DNA of 64,000 bases, taken from the NCBI GenBank assembly GCA_917880885.1, contig OU862920.1:3472001-3536000 (forward strand), given 5' to 3'. The notes under the pieces are model-generated. The model worked only from the letters and a program-made list of their open reading frames with translations, searched no databases and was not told where the DNA came from. The stretch comes from Limnephilus marmoratus. Taxonomy: Eukaryota; Arthropoda; Insecta; Trichoptera; Limnephilidae. Of the stretch, positions 12,502 through 23,403 are shown one piece after another. Position 1 is the stretch's first letter; every line of letters begins with the position of its first letter. The translations under genes and the position numbers were made by a program.

Positions 12502-12646
12502 AGTAGAGTGGCGTGCCTTGGAGGGGCCCTGTATCAAAATTAGTTGGGGGGCCCTAATGAAGGATAAAGCTTTCTCACAAAAGAAACAAAAGGCCTCTGT
12601 AGCCCGGGGGCCCCGTATCATTGATACGGCGGTAGCTACGCTACTG
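12502..12646. mobile_element. Small MITE-like insertion inside the left foldback arm
   Basis: A segment with ends CAGTAGAGTGGC and GCTACGCTACTG interrupts the arm; the arm motif TCTACA occurs on both sides. The right arm of the foldback element lacks this segment, so it is a later insertion. It contains GGGGCCC-rich blocks. A target duplication of about 6-8 bp is only partly supported. Confidence 0.5.
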
Positions 12647-12731
12647 ATTCTACAGCCTGTATGTCGGACGAATATCTACAGCTCATATGTTGAACTAATA
12701 TCTACGAACTTCAGACTTGTGGACTGATATC

Positions 12732-13400
12732 TATGCTATATATGTGCTTTATGCTGATGACATGAAAATATCCAAAGTGGTGCATTCTCTCTCTGACTGT
12801 GAAGCATTACAAAGTGACCTAGACAGGCTTTGCAAGTATTGCAAAGTTAACTGTTTAGATATCAATATTTCCAAATGTCACACTATAACATTCACCAGAA
12901 ATAAACATATAATTGAGTACAATTATTCACTCCACAATGAACCTGTCATCTCTAAAAAGGAATGTAAAATCTTGGCATTTACCTTGACAGCAAACTTATA
13001 TTATTAATAAGCACATCGACTCAATCGTTCACAGGTCATAAAAATGCTTGGTTTTGTTCTTCGTATCAGCAAAGTATTCAGTAACCCGCGTACAGTAGTA
13101 ATGTTATATTTTGCATTAGTCAGAAGTACACTGCAATATGCCTCACCAATTTGGAACCAGCAGTACAAACTGTATATTGTTGGCATAGAAAACATTCAAC
13201 ACATCTTACCTTCAAATTCAACAATAACTTTGGACGCTCATTTCAAATTTTGCAACAAAGGCGAACAATAGCCGATTTAACATTTATACACAGAATTTTT
13301 TCCCTAATTAATTTTAACTTATCCTTACAGAAACACAAAACCTCTTTTCTGTTCGATGATAATTCGATTATAATATTGTACTCTATTTTCGGGTTCGTTA
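12732..13400 (+). pseudogene. LINE reverse transcriptase fragment within foldback arms
   Basis: The fragment starts at the catalytic box (YVLYADDMKI), continues through the thumb region (LDINISKCHTITF, MLGFVLRISKVF) and shifts frame near 13190 to GRSFQILQQRRTIADLTF. This is the usual C-terminal order of jockey/CR1-type polymerases. Two adjacent stops occur at about 13003-13008. It is a dead copy trapped between the two foldback arms. Confidence 0.75.
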
Positions 13401-13790
13401 AGTTTGATACGTTATGTTCACCAAGAACCGTGTCATGACCTCCATGTTTGTTCAATAAATTATTGTCCTCGAAAACAGCAAAATACGTAATATTATGCAA
13501 AAACTTCATGTCCGTACTTTAAACGTTTAAGCCTTTACGTAATTAATAATTACGTAATTGAAGTAATTTATGCTTTTCCGTACAACCTCTTGCTCAGCTG
13601 CCCTCTGTAGATATTAGTCCAACCTACGCTCCATAGATATTAGTCACCACTGGGACCGTCATAGATATTCGTCCGACCTTAGCTCTGTAGATATTAGTCT
13701 TCACTCTGAAGCTCATAGATATTAGTCCAACATATGAGCAGTGGATATTCGTCCGACATACAGGCTGTAGATATTAGTATCTGGAGTCCA

Positions 13791-14295
13791 ATAAACGCCA
13801 GGCATTAAAAAAATATATTCCATTACCTATTTATTACCAGGAAAATGGATTAAAAAGTTCATTTCTCCAGGTATCAACCATGGAATTGCAAGGCATATAG
13901 TGAGCTTTCCTTTGTGCTTTCACATTATTTTTGATCCTTGCTACCTTCAATAGAACGAGTCTTGCTTAGTTTTCAGTTATAAGTGGCTGGGACAAAACTT
14001 AAATAAGTTTTGTGGCCACGATGTGTTTAACGATTCGGACCCCTAAGCTTGTTTACTTGACAATGTAACATTACCAGCCATACTTATGACGTACATGAGT
14101 TATTAAAGGCAGTTTGGGATATTCCCAATCTTCAGAACATTGATATATTTGAAGTTCTTATCTTTCTGTGGTAGTGAATTAGAATGCGATTCAGTGCATT
14201 CTACAAAAGGCAACGAATTAAAACGAACCTGAAAAGACGCACAGCCTACAGATTGGAAAGTGATTGCAACAAAGGCTTGGCATATAGAAGATCAC
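13791..14295. other. Intergenic stretch, nothing recognised
   Basis: No open frame, terminal repeat or RNA gene stands out between the foldback element and the second VNTR-hAT copy. Confidence 0.4.
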
Positions 14296-14303
14296 CTTAC
14301 TTG

Positions 14304-15343
14304 TAGTGTTGAGTACCTCATACAAGAGGCACCTCAAATGTCACATTCAAACACGAAAAATGTCCCCCCACCTCACAATATGTATTTGTACCAACTCTTT
14401 TTCTTTGTATTACTACAAATATGAAGGGGGGACAAATATGAAGGAGGGACAAATATGAGGTGTGAGGTGATTTGTTTTGTTGGATTACATTCATTCATTC
14501 ATTGGATTACATGTCATGTACGGGACAAATATGAGGTGAGGTGTGAGGTGGTTGGTGTATTGGACTACATGTCATGTCACGTTGTCACGTATGGGACAAA
14601 TATGAGGTGAGGTGTGAGGTGGTTGATGTATTAAACTACATGTCATGTCACGCATAGTTTGGGACAAATGTATGAGGTGGTGAGACGTGAAGTGTTTGTA
14701 TATTCTGTGACATTTTTGTATTAGAACCGTGAGGTGGTGATGGGGTGAGCCATTCATATATTGTGAATATAGCAGAAGCTAAATTATTGTTAAGTGAATA
14801 CCGCAAGTCCCAACTGCTCAAAAAAAAATTTTTTTTATTGAAAATTATGGTTAGGTGAATACACATAACAATAATTTATGAGCACAAGAGTCCCAACTGC
14901 TCCAATTTTTTTTTTTTTTTTTAATATTTTTTTTATTGTAAATTATTGTTATGTGAATACACAAAACAATAATGTATGAGCACAAGAGTCCCAACTGCTT
15001 AAATTTTTTATTTTTTATTCTAAATATTTTTGAGGATGAGGCAGTGTTGAGATGAGGTGGAGGGGGTTGCTGAGGAGGGGGAGGGATAAGAGGGGGGGTG
15101 CAGGGGGGGATCAGAGGGGGGTGCAGGGAGACAACCAGGAACCAACACCTCTGAACCAAGAAAATTAAGCTGAAGGAAACACAAACAACTTCTCTGAAAT
15201 TCTCTAGCCACCCCCCCCCCCCTCGTAAGCGAAAATATTTTGTAATACCTCACCTCAAATGAGGTGGGACACCTCAACACCTCATTTCAATATTTGAGTA
15301 CCTCATACTAACTCATCCTGATATCGTGTCCTACCCAACACTA
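14304..15343 (+). mobile_element. VNTR-hAT family, copy 2
   Basis: Termini are TAGTGTTGAGTACC and TCCTACCCAACACTA. The 8-bp target duplication CTTACTTG is exact (14296-14303 and 15344-15351), so this is the youngest-looking copy. It shares the left 450 bp and the right 130 bp with copies 1 and 3 but has only about three internal ~100-bp units. No transposase is encoded. Confidence 0.85.
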
Positions 15344-15439
15344 CTTACTTGGTCCATGAGCAAGTTTGGCCCATTTCATACAAATCTTAATATTGGATTT
15401 GAGATCAAAATACCCATATTTTTTGTAATCAAAAGGTAC

Positions 15440-15925
15440 ATTAACTATCTAGTACGGATGAGAGCTACTTTATTTATTTTTGCTTTAAATTATAAAATAT
15501 AGGACATTAAAGATTTTAATATTTAACGATTTTAATGCCAATTGAGCAATTATTTGGGAGTAAATGAAAAACATAAAAAAAAATTTACTATGTTTATTAT
15601 AGAAGTATGATAAAATATAAAATAAAAGTCGAGTGTGACCACACGACTGAAGTAAAACTTCGCTAACTTATAGCTCCCTCTCAACTTCTGTTCGCCTCGC
15701 CCGATCACGCATTACCAGTTAATTCCACAAGTCAAGTGTGCGTAAAGGCCCGACCGTTCACCTCGCCCGATCACACTTTTAGTAACGCTCTCGTCACGCA
15801 TTCACCAGCTTACTCCCCAAGTCAAGCGTGCGTAAAGAAGTTTTACTTCAAAAATAATAATAGGATTCATTTTGATGGGTGTATATTTAAATTATAAATT
15901 ACCTATATAATTGTATTTACGTAGG
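15440..15925. repeat. Dispersed repeat family B, interrupted copy
   Basis: Segments 15470-15600 and 15868-15920 match 31925-32170 closely (for example TTATTTTTGCTTTAAATTAT and ATTTTGATGGG). In this copy they are split by a block of about 200 bp. That block is bounded by TGAAGTAAAACTTC (15648) and GAAGTTTTACTTC (15836) and contains two CTCGCCCGATCAC motifs. The 32-kb copy lacks the block, which suggests a small inverted-repeat insertion. Confidence 0.6.
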
Positions 15926-16979
15926 TATTATTTTAATAATATAATATGTAATCATTTTAAATTTGGCAAGACTGCACTCTACTAGCTTGACGTCGATATA
16001 AAACAGTAGTCAGGTTATTATATTAAAACGAATAGGTACCTACATGTACAGGTAGATAGACGATTGTCATCGTTTCCAAAAATAAATGATTCTCACTGTG
16101 ATTGATTATTGCGATTTTTTGAAAACTTTTGAAAAAAGGTTTTAGTTCAAAATTACACCGTAGAGAGAAAGATAAATGGGCGCCACACGACAGAGGGCCT
16201 TTGCTAGTAATTAAAATTCCTCTATTTATTTCTTAACTTGAAGATTAAAATTATAAAATTGTCTTTAAAAAATGGAGAAACATAATACCAACAATTTATC
16301 GTAACGTTTTTGTAAATAAACAAATCCAATGTTTTGTACTCAGCTTTTAAAAAAATACGAAAATTTGTGTTTACGAAAAAATTTAACTAAAAACTTATTT
16401 ATGTCTTTATTTTAAATTTCTTTTCGTGGTTTTAAAGAAAATCCTTAAAGGTATACTTTGAGGATATGCAGCAGTTAAAAATATTTTGTAAAACTTACGA
16501 AAAATGGTCAGAATAAGGTCGTATTTCTGATTTGGTTTTTATAAATGCTAAGCCTTTGTAAATTTTAAAAATGCATAAAAAATATTTTTCATATTAAAAA
16601 CTTTATGTTCGTCGATTTAGGTAATAATATTATCATTATTTAAAATTAATAAATGATTACACTTGGCCTTAAAGGGGTTTGCCGAGGCTCACATTTTTGA
16701 ATTATCATTTTTATTTCCATGCCTCACAAAGAATGCGAGTAATTTATATTTTAGATTAATAAAAAATTACGTTGCCAACAATTTTTTAACGTACAACACC
16801 TTTAAAACATTGTATTTTATTTTTTTATTCCTTTACTCTCCCATTGTTTACAATTTATATTTACATATTTTGAAAATCATAACAATAATGTGGGAACCCA
16901 CTAAAGCGCAGCCTGTGCGTGGGTAAGACAGTGAAATAAATTTTATTTTAGTACGAAGAAAAAAACGAACAGTGCTATA
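15926..16979. other. AT-rich stretch, nothing recognised
   Basis: No gene or mobile-element end can be supported. Scattered short open frames have no coding signature. Confidence 0.4.
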
Positions 16980-17362
16980 CAGGGTGTAACAGGACGTACC
17001 CGAGGGATTTTAACCAGCGATTCCTGAGCATATTTGGAGTAAAAAAAGTAAATGAAATTTTGGTCTCCGGTGACTTTTTTGGACAACTTTTTTTTTTTTT
17101 TTCAATTTTTTTTTCTTCAAAATCAAACAAAAAAAAATTCTTCCGCATGTCGTCACTGGTCACTCAGCCGGGTGTCCGACGAACCCCTTACCCCGCCTCC
17201 AACTGTTTAACAACTACTATTTTTTTATGTTTTTGTAGAAAAAAAAAAAAAAAAAAACATCAAAAATGTCACCGGAGACCAAAATTTCATTTAAATTTTT
17301 TACTCCATATGATGTCAGGAATCGATGGTTAAAATCCCTCGGGTACGTTCTGTTACACCCTG
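16980..17362. mobile_element. Palindromic MITE, CAGGGTGT family 1
   Basis: The two halves are long inverted repeats: CAGGGTGTAACAGGACGTAC at the left, its partner ending GTTACACCCTG at the right, and further pairing through GGATTTTAACC, TCCTGA and GGTCTCCGGTGAC. The whole element could fold into one hairpin. Related partial copies lie at 25105, 27510 (inverted) and 63895. No coding capacity. Confidence 0.8.
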
Positions 17363-17649
17363 CCTTGAAGCACTACCTACCCTACCTTGCATGTATAAAG
17401 CAAACACATGATTATAATTTGTTTAAACAGTCTGTACAAAAAGTGTATACAATAGTGCACGGGTAAATACGTGTATAGTGTAATAATAGATATACAGCGT
17501 AATAATAAGTGTAAAGTTTGTGAGAAACATAAAGTGATATAAAATTAAATAAATAGGGTTTTTACATCTGTATGGTTTAACCATCATTTTAACTCTTTTA
17601 TGTAATGCCGAAGTTTAGTTGCAACTTGAATATTTTTTGGTAAATACGT

Positions 17650-18480
17650 TTGGTAATACTTTGTACAACTAAAGTTAGCGGTGAGCACCAGATTTTAGAG
17701 GAGGGTTACACGCTATTATGTAGAAGAAGGACTGTAATCATTCCATTATACAAAGATAAAGGATCACGTCTGGAATGTGGGAATCATAGGGCTATTAGCC
17801 TGTTTAGTTCAGTCGGTAAGCTGTATGGTAGAATGGAAAGGGTAAGAATGGAAACAAAGGATAAAATATGGGATGTGAAAGGTGCTTTTATGAGTGGAAG
17901 GGGATGCATGTATCAGATTGCCTCATTGCGTATGCTCACTGAGAAGTTTCTTGCAAAAAACCAGGAAAAGCTACGGAAGGTATGTATGAAGTATGGAGTT
18001 AATTCAGTTAATACGAATCTCATACAGGCTTTTGGGTCTCAGTCTCTGTATGAAGGAAGCGGTGTATGTATTACGGTGAACGATGATTTTACGGGGTGGT
18101 TTGACACCACAAAAGGTGTTAAGCAAGGCTGCATAATGTCGCCATGGTTATTCAATATATACATGGATAATTATATACCAGATGGGATTGGGCCCGAATA
18201 ATCTGTATGTTGCCTGTTGTATACCTACTGACGATGCGATGCTGATTTCTAACAGTATGGAAGATCTACAGTCTCTCGTGTCTAGTATGAATGAAATATG
18301 TATGAAGAATGAGTTAATGTAAGTAAGTCTGAAGTCATGGTATTTGAAAGAGAGAGTACGAACCCAACGAGACTGCAATATAGTTGAGAATGATGAATAC
18401 TTGGAGCAGGTGGAAGAGTTTGTGCGTTTGAGAAGAATATTTACGAGAGATGGGAAGGCGCGCATCAAGCGGCTTAAGCA
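17650..18480 (+). pseudogene. LINE reverse transcriptase pseudogene
   Basis: Blocks VIIPLYKDKGSRLECGNHR, KDKIWDVKGAFMSGRGCMYQ and GVKQGCIMSPWLFNIYMD are in order for a non-LTR polymerase. The segment that should carry the first catalytic aspartate (between EKFLAKNQE and YGVNS) is shortened and shows no FxDxxKAFD-like motif. The YADD region is disrupted after a stop at 18201. A late block EQVEEFVRLRRIFTRDGK follows near 18400. It is clearly inactive. Confidence 0.75.
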
Positions 18481-18570
18481 TAGACAACAACAGATAATAA
18501 TAGACAACAATAGACAACAAATTTACGTGCTTGCCGTCAAACCGCTTGATAGTCTCAGAAGCCCTTCTTA

Positions 18571-18884
18571 ACCTCTGTATCTGGCGCTAAACTTGTCACG
18601 TTTATTACAAAAAAATTAATAATTTTTTTGGGCTACAATAAACTTCTCCTTTCCTTTAATTTTTTTGTTCACCAATTTGTCTAGCTATCCTGCCCCTTAC
18701 TTCACTCTAAATACTGTAATTCTTCCTTACTGTTAGAATTCAGCACCGCATCATCAGCATACAACGGGCAACATTTTTTTTTTTATTTTATTTTTTTTTT
18801 TTATTCCAGTTAAAAGAAAATTATATTTTCACTCATTTAACTAGAAATAATTATACACATTAAGATAAATAAATATTTCAATAC
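18571..18884. other. AT-rich spacer, nothing recognised
   Basis: Contains homopolymer T runs and probable LINE 3' sequence; no gene is supported. Confidence 0.35.
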
Positions 18885-18888
18885 AGCG

Positions 18889-19500
18889 CTATTCTATTTC
18901 ATTATTTTGTTTATCAAGAATAAATATAAATAATTTTTTTTTAAATTTACCCAGCTTCTTTTCGTTTTTAATGTCATTTGGGAGACAATTATATAAGTTG
19001 CCCCCCTCGTAACCAATAGATTGTTTACCATAGTTAGTGTGGATGGTGTTTAAATGTATGTTATCGCGTTGTCGTGTAAAGTGTTTATGTACTTGGGACG
19101 TTTTAATGAATTCGGTGTTTGTGTGTACGAGATTATTTTGTATTTTGTATATAAGGAGACATGTATTGTATTCATATAGTTTTCTTAATGTTAATAGTTT
19201 TGTTTCCATATATAATTTTTTTGTGGATGTTCTGGGCTTGTAATTAAATAGTTTTTTGATTACCTTGTTTTGTATTACCTGTAATTCATTTATGTGTGTT
19301 TCACACGCGTTTCCCCAGATTTCAATCAAATAATTTAAATGTGAGTGTACGAGACTATAATATAAACCTATTTTTAATTTATTTGGCAACAGATATGATA
19401 GCCGGCTAAATACGCTAATTAAGGGGATGATTTTATCTTTAATACCTTGTATGTGTTGTTTAAATGTCAAATGCTGATCAATGCACAGCCCAAGATATTT
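18889..19500 (-). pseudogene. LINE ORF2 C-terminal fragment
   Basis: On the - strand the frame begins near a YLGLCIDQHLTFKQH block, the start of the thumb/connection region in jockey/CR1-type polymerases. It continues open for about 193 residues (SLVHSHLNYLIEIWG, QVIQNKVIKKLF, LYNCLPNDIK). The finger and palm domains are absent, so this is a 5'-truncated copy, typical of non-LTR insertion. The surviving part has no internal stops. Confidence 0.75.
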
Positions 19501-19659
19501 TTTATATTTTTTAACATACTTTCAGATTAGATTTTTTTGGCTTTTTGTTTCTCATTTTTTATGTAATACCTAATGATAGAACCAATTTTCAGATCCGTAA
19601 ATATGACCAAAAATATGGTAAGTGAATATAGTTCATATGTGCCATCTCATCATTTTGTA

Positions 19660-19985
19660 TTGTCTTACACCCCATCAAGGGGGTGGACTAGACCTATGAC
19701 CGTGCATCAACTGAGGAGATGACTCCCAAGGCAGTGGTTGCATAACCCGCCCGCGCCTCCCCCGTCGCCATGAGCGGGCCTGAAGATCAACCGTTGCGGA
19801 CCGGTGCCCTTCCGCCCTGCCTCCGGTGACCCGATGCTCACTTTTACCCCTAGGGTCTTCAGTTCTTTCCCTCTTTAATTCCAACACTTTGTTCGAGGGC
19901 GTAACGGGAAGCCGGCTTAGGGGCGCGGACCCGGGTCCCGCTTGCCACTGGACTGATGGCTCCGCTTATTCTCGGCCTAGGTTAA
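19660..19985. other. GC-rich island of unknown nature
   Basis: About 320 bp of strongly GC-rich sequence sits in AT-rich DNA, with several short GGGCC and CCCGGGTCC motifs. It has no splice-supported frame. It could be the 5' UTR or body of a GC-rich retroelement, or a captured host fragment. I cannot identify it. Confidence 0.35.
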
Positions 19986-20585
19986 GTCATACAATCTCAT
20001 CATAATATGTAATATTTTTTTTATTCTATTAACTTTTCCTCTTTTATATTAATAAACTTTGTTTTCAGCTATAACCAGTGGCGGAGATGAGACGTGATAC
20101 TGTGAAATAAATAACTAACAACATGTACGCACTCGCATACTGCCTGCTAACAATGTATGCCCGGACATTGGAGGTCTAGAGTAATTTTAATAAAAAATAG
20201 CTTCTTTATAAATAAAAATTAGAGTCCTGACGTGTACGGTGAAGGAGGAAACCATCTGTTTCCTTAGAACGCCGTGGGAAAGTGGTGGGCAACCTCCAGT
20301 TCGTATGTGATAATATTATAATTATTGGCATAAAAATTGGTATGGGTAAAAATGTCGAATCATGAAAAGGGAACGAACCTGATAAATTAAATGGGCAATA
20401 AATTCATTTTTATTTTTATTATTAGCATCAGTTGAACTTATTGCAGACTTACTGTAGGTATAAATAAAAATACATATAATTTTATTTTATTTTTATTTTT
20501 TGACATAGCATGTGATTTTTACTCTAGGTTCGACATCTAGGTACTGGTGCTCTAAAAGTAATAATTCATTTGTTTATAATTAAAA
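19986..20585. other. Spacer, nothing recognised
   Basis: No open frame with support. Contains runs of TTTTATTTTTATT. Confidence 0.35.
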
Positions 20586-20587
20586 TA

Positions 20588-20800
20588 AGATAAATATTTT
20601 ATTTATAACATGTAAAATTATATAAATATTCGATTTATAACACGTAAAATTATATAAATATTTGATTTATAACATGTGAAATAATGTAAATATTTGATTT
20701 ATAACATGAAAAACTATATAAATTTGTATTTGATTTATAACATATTATATCTTATAAATATATAACAAGTAAAATTACATAAATATTTGATTTATGTAAA
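20588..20800. repeat. ~37-bp AT-rich tandem repeat
   Basis: Units of the form GATTTATAACATGTAAAATT plus ATATAAATATTT recur five to six times. A similar diverged stretch at 21357-21455 lies on the other side of a family A insertion, so one array was probably split by it. Confidence 0.75.
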
Positions 20801-20811
20801 CATATTTCATT

Positions 20812-21350
20812 AGCTCCCCATGGGAGGCCTCGAGGAAAAGAAATTCCCAAAGCTTTTATCAGCTTTGGGGATGCTGAGTAGTTGGTCTTTTAAAAGGGTA
20901 TGAGGAGTGGGTAGGAATCTGGGGGTTAATGTGTCCAGGAGTGACGGATGTATGAGGTCTAGGTTAGGTCCCCCTCAACCAGCCTCTCCCAATCCGGTCC
21001 CCAGTAGCTGGACAAACGTAACCAGACCTAGGACAAACCTCTCCCCGAACCCGGGCGCGTATTTACAAAACCTATACCGATTCAGTCGCGGTAACGACAA
21101 TTTACATTTTAAATATACCTCTATATTGGTTATTTTTTATCACATTGCAAAAACAAAAAATGTTCTAAAATCTAGATAAAATAATCTTTCTGATGTGTAT
21201 ATTAGAAATTAATAATTTTATTTCTAAATATTTAAATTTTGATATTGAAAATTTAAAGCGACTCAAACGCGTTAGGGATTGTAAATACGCAACCCGGGCA
21301 CCCTTGGTAAGTTATTAAACGTAGCGAACTACTTGGGGTGACCTACGGCA
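20812..21350 (+). repeat. Dispersed repeat family A, copy 1
   Basis: This copy shares with 34298, 35047 and 63373 a hairpin-rich start (GAGGCCTCGAGGAAAAGAAA, GCTTTGGGGATGCTGAG) and an end block (AAACGTAGCGAACTACTTGG, GGTGACCTACGGCAG). A segment of about 220 bp (21064-21286) appears inserted before the end block. No coding region. It looks like a non-autonomous retroelement, but the class is not settled. Confidence 0.6.
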
Positions 21351-21469
21351 GGGGCAATTGTGTAAATATTAGATTTTTTAATACGTAAAATTATGTAAAT
21401 ACATATTTTATTTGTAATAATTTGTGAAATAATATAAATTCATATTCGATTCAAAAGGATGTAGATAAG

Positions 21470-21715
21470 TTTTAAGATTTTCACGGCCAAAAGCATTTTC
21501 GTTATTTGTTTTTGGGGTGTTATGCCGTGTTGCGCTACCTCCTTCTTTAGCCAACGTTTCGGACATCGTTGCAGTGTCCATCATCTGGGCAGATCCGGCA
21601 GATCCGGTAGATGTGATCTGCCCTGATGATGGACACTGCAACGATGTCCGAAACGTTGGCTAAAGAAGGAGGTAGCGCAACACGGCATAACACCCCAAAA
21701 ACAAATAACGCAAAA
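21470..21715. repeat. Inverted repeat of a Penelope-related sequence with hammerhead-like cores
   Basis: The left arm (21479-21580) and right arm (about 21615-21712) are inverted copies sharing GTGTTATGCCGTGTTGCGCT and AACGTTTCGGACATCG. On the + strand the right arm contains CTGATGA (21623-21629), stem GGACA/TGTCC and GAAA (21650-21653), with one extra base after CTGATGA. In the left arm the corresponding box is mutated to CAGATGA. Both ends resemble the 9.2-kb fragment. Confidence 0.6.
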
Positions 21716-22060
21716 GGATGTAGTTTTCAAGTATAACAAAATGGAATATGTGTGCAAGTAGTTACATGTAAGTAATTGTATATTATGTGACGTAATATTT
21801 AAAAAAAATATATTTTTAAGTAATTTATTTGTACAAAATAAAAACATAATTTAATAAAATATTAAATAAAATAAAATAATTCAATAAACATTTCGTCTTC
21901 CTAATTTTGTGTCCATATGTACTCAAATATATTTTAAAAGAAGTACTTTCATAAAATGGTATGCTTGTTAGTGTGGGATGAAGGTGCTATTTATTTAGTT
22001 ATTAAGAATTTTTTATTACTGTTAATTTCATTATTATTTTAATGTATTTAATATAAGTAA
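21716..22060. other. AT-rich spacer, nothing recognised
   Basis: No supported feature. Confidence 0.35.
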
Positions 22061-22615
22061 TCTATAATATTATAAAAGAAAGTCCATAAAAAAACGAGCC
22101 CCGGTACGATCAAGGGAGTTATATGGTATGGTGGCCCTCTATCCCCTCTCCAGGATGAGGGGTCCCGTTTTTATCTAAAGGGCGTGCTTTTGAAGATATA
22201 AGGGCTGGAAGTTTCGCCTTCTAGAAATTTCAAGAACAGTCTAACGGAAAGTTTTAGCATAAAACTCTAGAAAGTTCTGGAAGGAGTGGCAGAGTATGTC
22301 GGGGAGCCTAGATGGTTCCAGAACGTTCATAATGGTTTGTAAATGCTCTAGAAAGTTAAGGAAGGAGAAAGTTCTAGAAGCTTTCAGAAATGAGTGGCGG
22401 TGAGTCTATAAGGTTCTGGAAAGTTCTAGAAGGTTAGATTATCTTAATTTTAATAAATATATATTTTAAAAAAGTATTCGAGAGCATTCCAGAACATCCC
22501 GGAACATTCTGGAATGTTGTGGAATGTTCGGGAATAGGGAATCAGGAAAATCATTGTGGAACCTTTCAGAGCACTCTCGAATCTTGACCTGCGCGAAGCC
22601 GGGTACCCCAGGTAG
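22061..22615 (+). mobile_element. Helitron-like non-autonomous element, copy A
   Basis: The 5' end TCTATAATATTATAAAAGAA follows an A. The 3' end has the AAGCCGGG sequence shared with copy B and finishes in a mutated CTAG (GTAG) before T. Subterminal and internal sequence (AAAGGGCGTGCTTTTGAAGA, TTCTAGAAAGTTCTGGAAGG, GGAATGTTCTGG-type repeats) matches the larger inverted copy at 42989-44245. No Rep/helicase is encoded. Confidence 0.6.
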
Positions 22616-22625
22616 TATAAAAAAA

Positions 22626-22628
<3 letters not shown>

Positions 22629-22658
<30 letters not shown>
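22629..22658. repeat. AT dinucleotide microsatellite
   Basis: An uninterrupted run of AT repeats lies just after the 3' end of the Helitron-like element. Confidence 0.9.
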
Positions 22659-22660
<2 letters not shown>

Positions 22661-22769
22661 ATAATCAAAAATCCCAAGTACATACACACAACGTCACATA
22701 ATACATAATCAAATCTAACTACTTGCACACATTTTACATACTTGTAATACTTGAACATTCATGCAAATA

Positions 22770-23401
22770 TAAGGTGGGGCAAAAGTAATCATCCTATTGG
22801 AAAACGCTATAACTTTTGCAAATGGCGACAAATGTCAATTCGGTTTTGACATTTGTGAAGTAAACAAACGCAAAATATAAATCGGCAAGTCATGAATCGG
22901 TTTACTTCGCAAGAAAGCGGAATAATTGGTCCCATATTTTGCGCAACAATTCGTCGGTTGTGTTGGCGCAGCGTGAATTTCGTCGCAGATTTCCTGGCCG
23001 TCCAACACCAACTGGACAAACACTGCGGCGTTTGGCCACTTGCCTCGAAGAGACTGGGATAACACGAGATGTTCCCAAGGCTGGCCTGACCCGGAGCAGC
23101 CGTTCTGCTGAGAATATCGCTGCTGTTGCCCAAGATGTCGAACATGAGCCCGGAACATCGACCAGACGATGTGCCACGCAATTGGGCATTAGCCGGCGGT
23201 CCCTACGCAGACTTTTGGTGAAAGATTTGAAGATGGTTATCTACTCTGGCTGCGTTCACTTGGCCGATATAATTTTCTCGACATGATGGAATAAATTCTA
23301 ATGGATTAAACAAACAAATTTTATAACCAGAACCAAAGTTTTTCATTTGATAAAAAAATTACAGCAAAAAAACATTGGATGATTACTTTTGCCCCACCTT
23401 G
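22770..23401 (+). mobile_element. Mariner/Tc1-like element with inverted ends and TA duplication
   Basis: The ends AAGGTGGGGCAAAAGTAATC and GATTACTTTTGCCCCACCTT are inverted repeats of about 24 bp. They are flanked by TA at 22768-22769 and 23402-23403, the target duplication of this superfamily. At 632 bp it is too short for a full transposase and carries only an N-terminal remnant. It is an internally deleted, non-autonomous copy. Confidence 0.85.
22890..23286 (+). pseudogene. Truncated mariner-like transposase
   Basis: The frame at 22939-23286 encodes a DNA-binding N-terminus: QREFRRRFPGRPTP, LRRLATCLEETG, then a GISRRSLRRLLVKDLKM block that resembles the second helix-turn-helix of Tc1/mariner transposases. 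A start codon at 22891 is in another frame, so a frameshift separates them. The catalytic DDE region is entirely missing. Confidence 0.75.
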
Positions 23402-23403
23402 TA

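Larger units (their letters stand above)
12477..13790. mobile_element. Foldback-like element with subrepeated arms around a LINE piece
   Basis: The outer ends are exact inverted repeats (GACTCCAGATACTAATATCTA and its reverse complement). Each arm is built from many spaced copies of ACTAATATCTAC or GACGAATATCTAC, roughly every 25-35 bp, at 12477-12740 and, inverted, 13595-13790. Long inverted arms made of tandem subrepeats are typical of foldback elements. The middle is a LINE reverse transcriptase fragment. No clear target duplication was found. A related solo arm lies at 61087. Confidence 0.65.
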
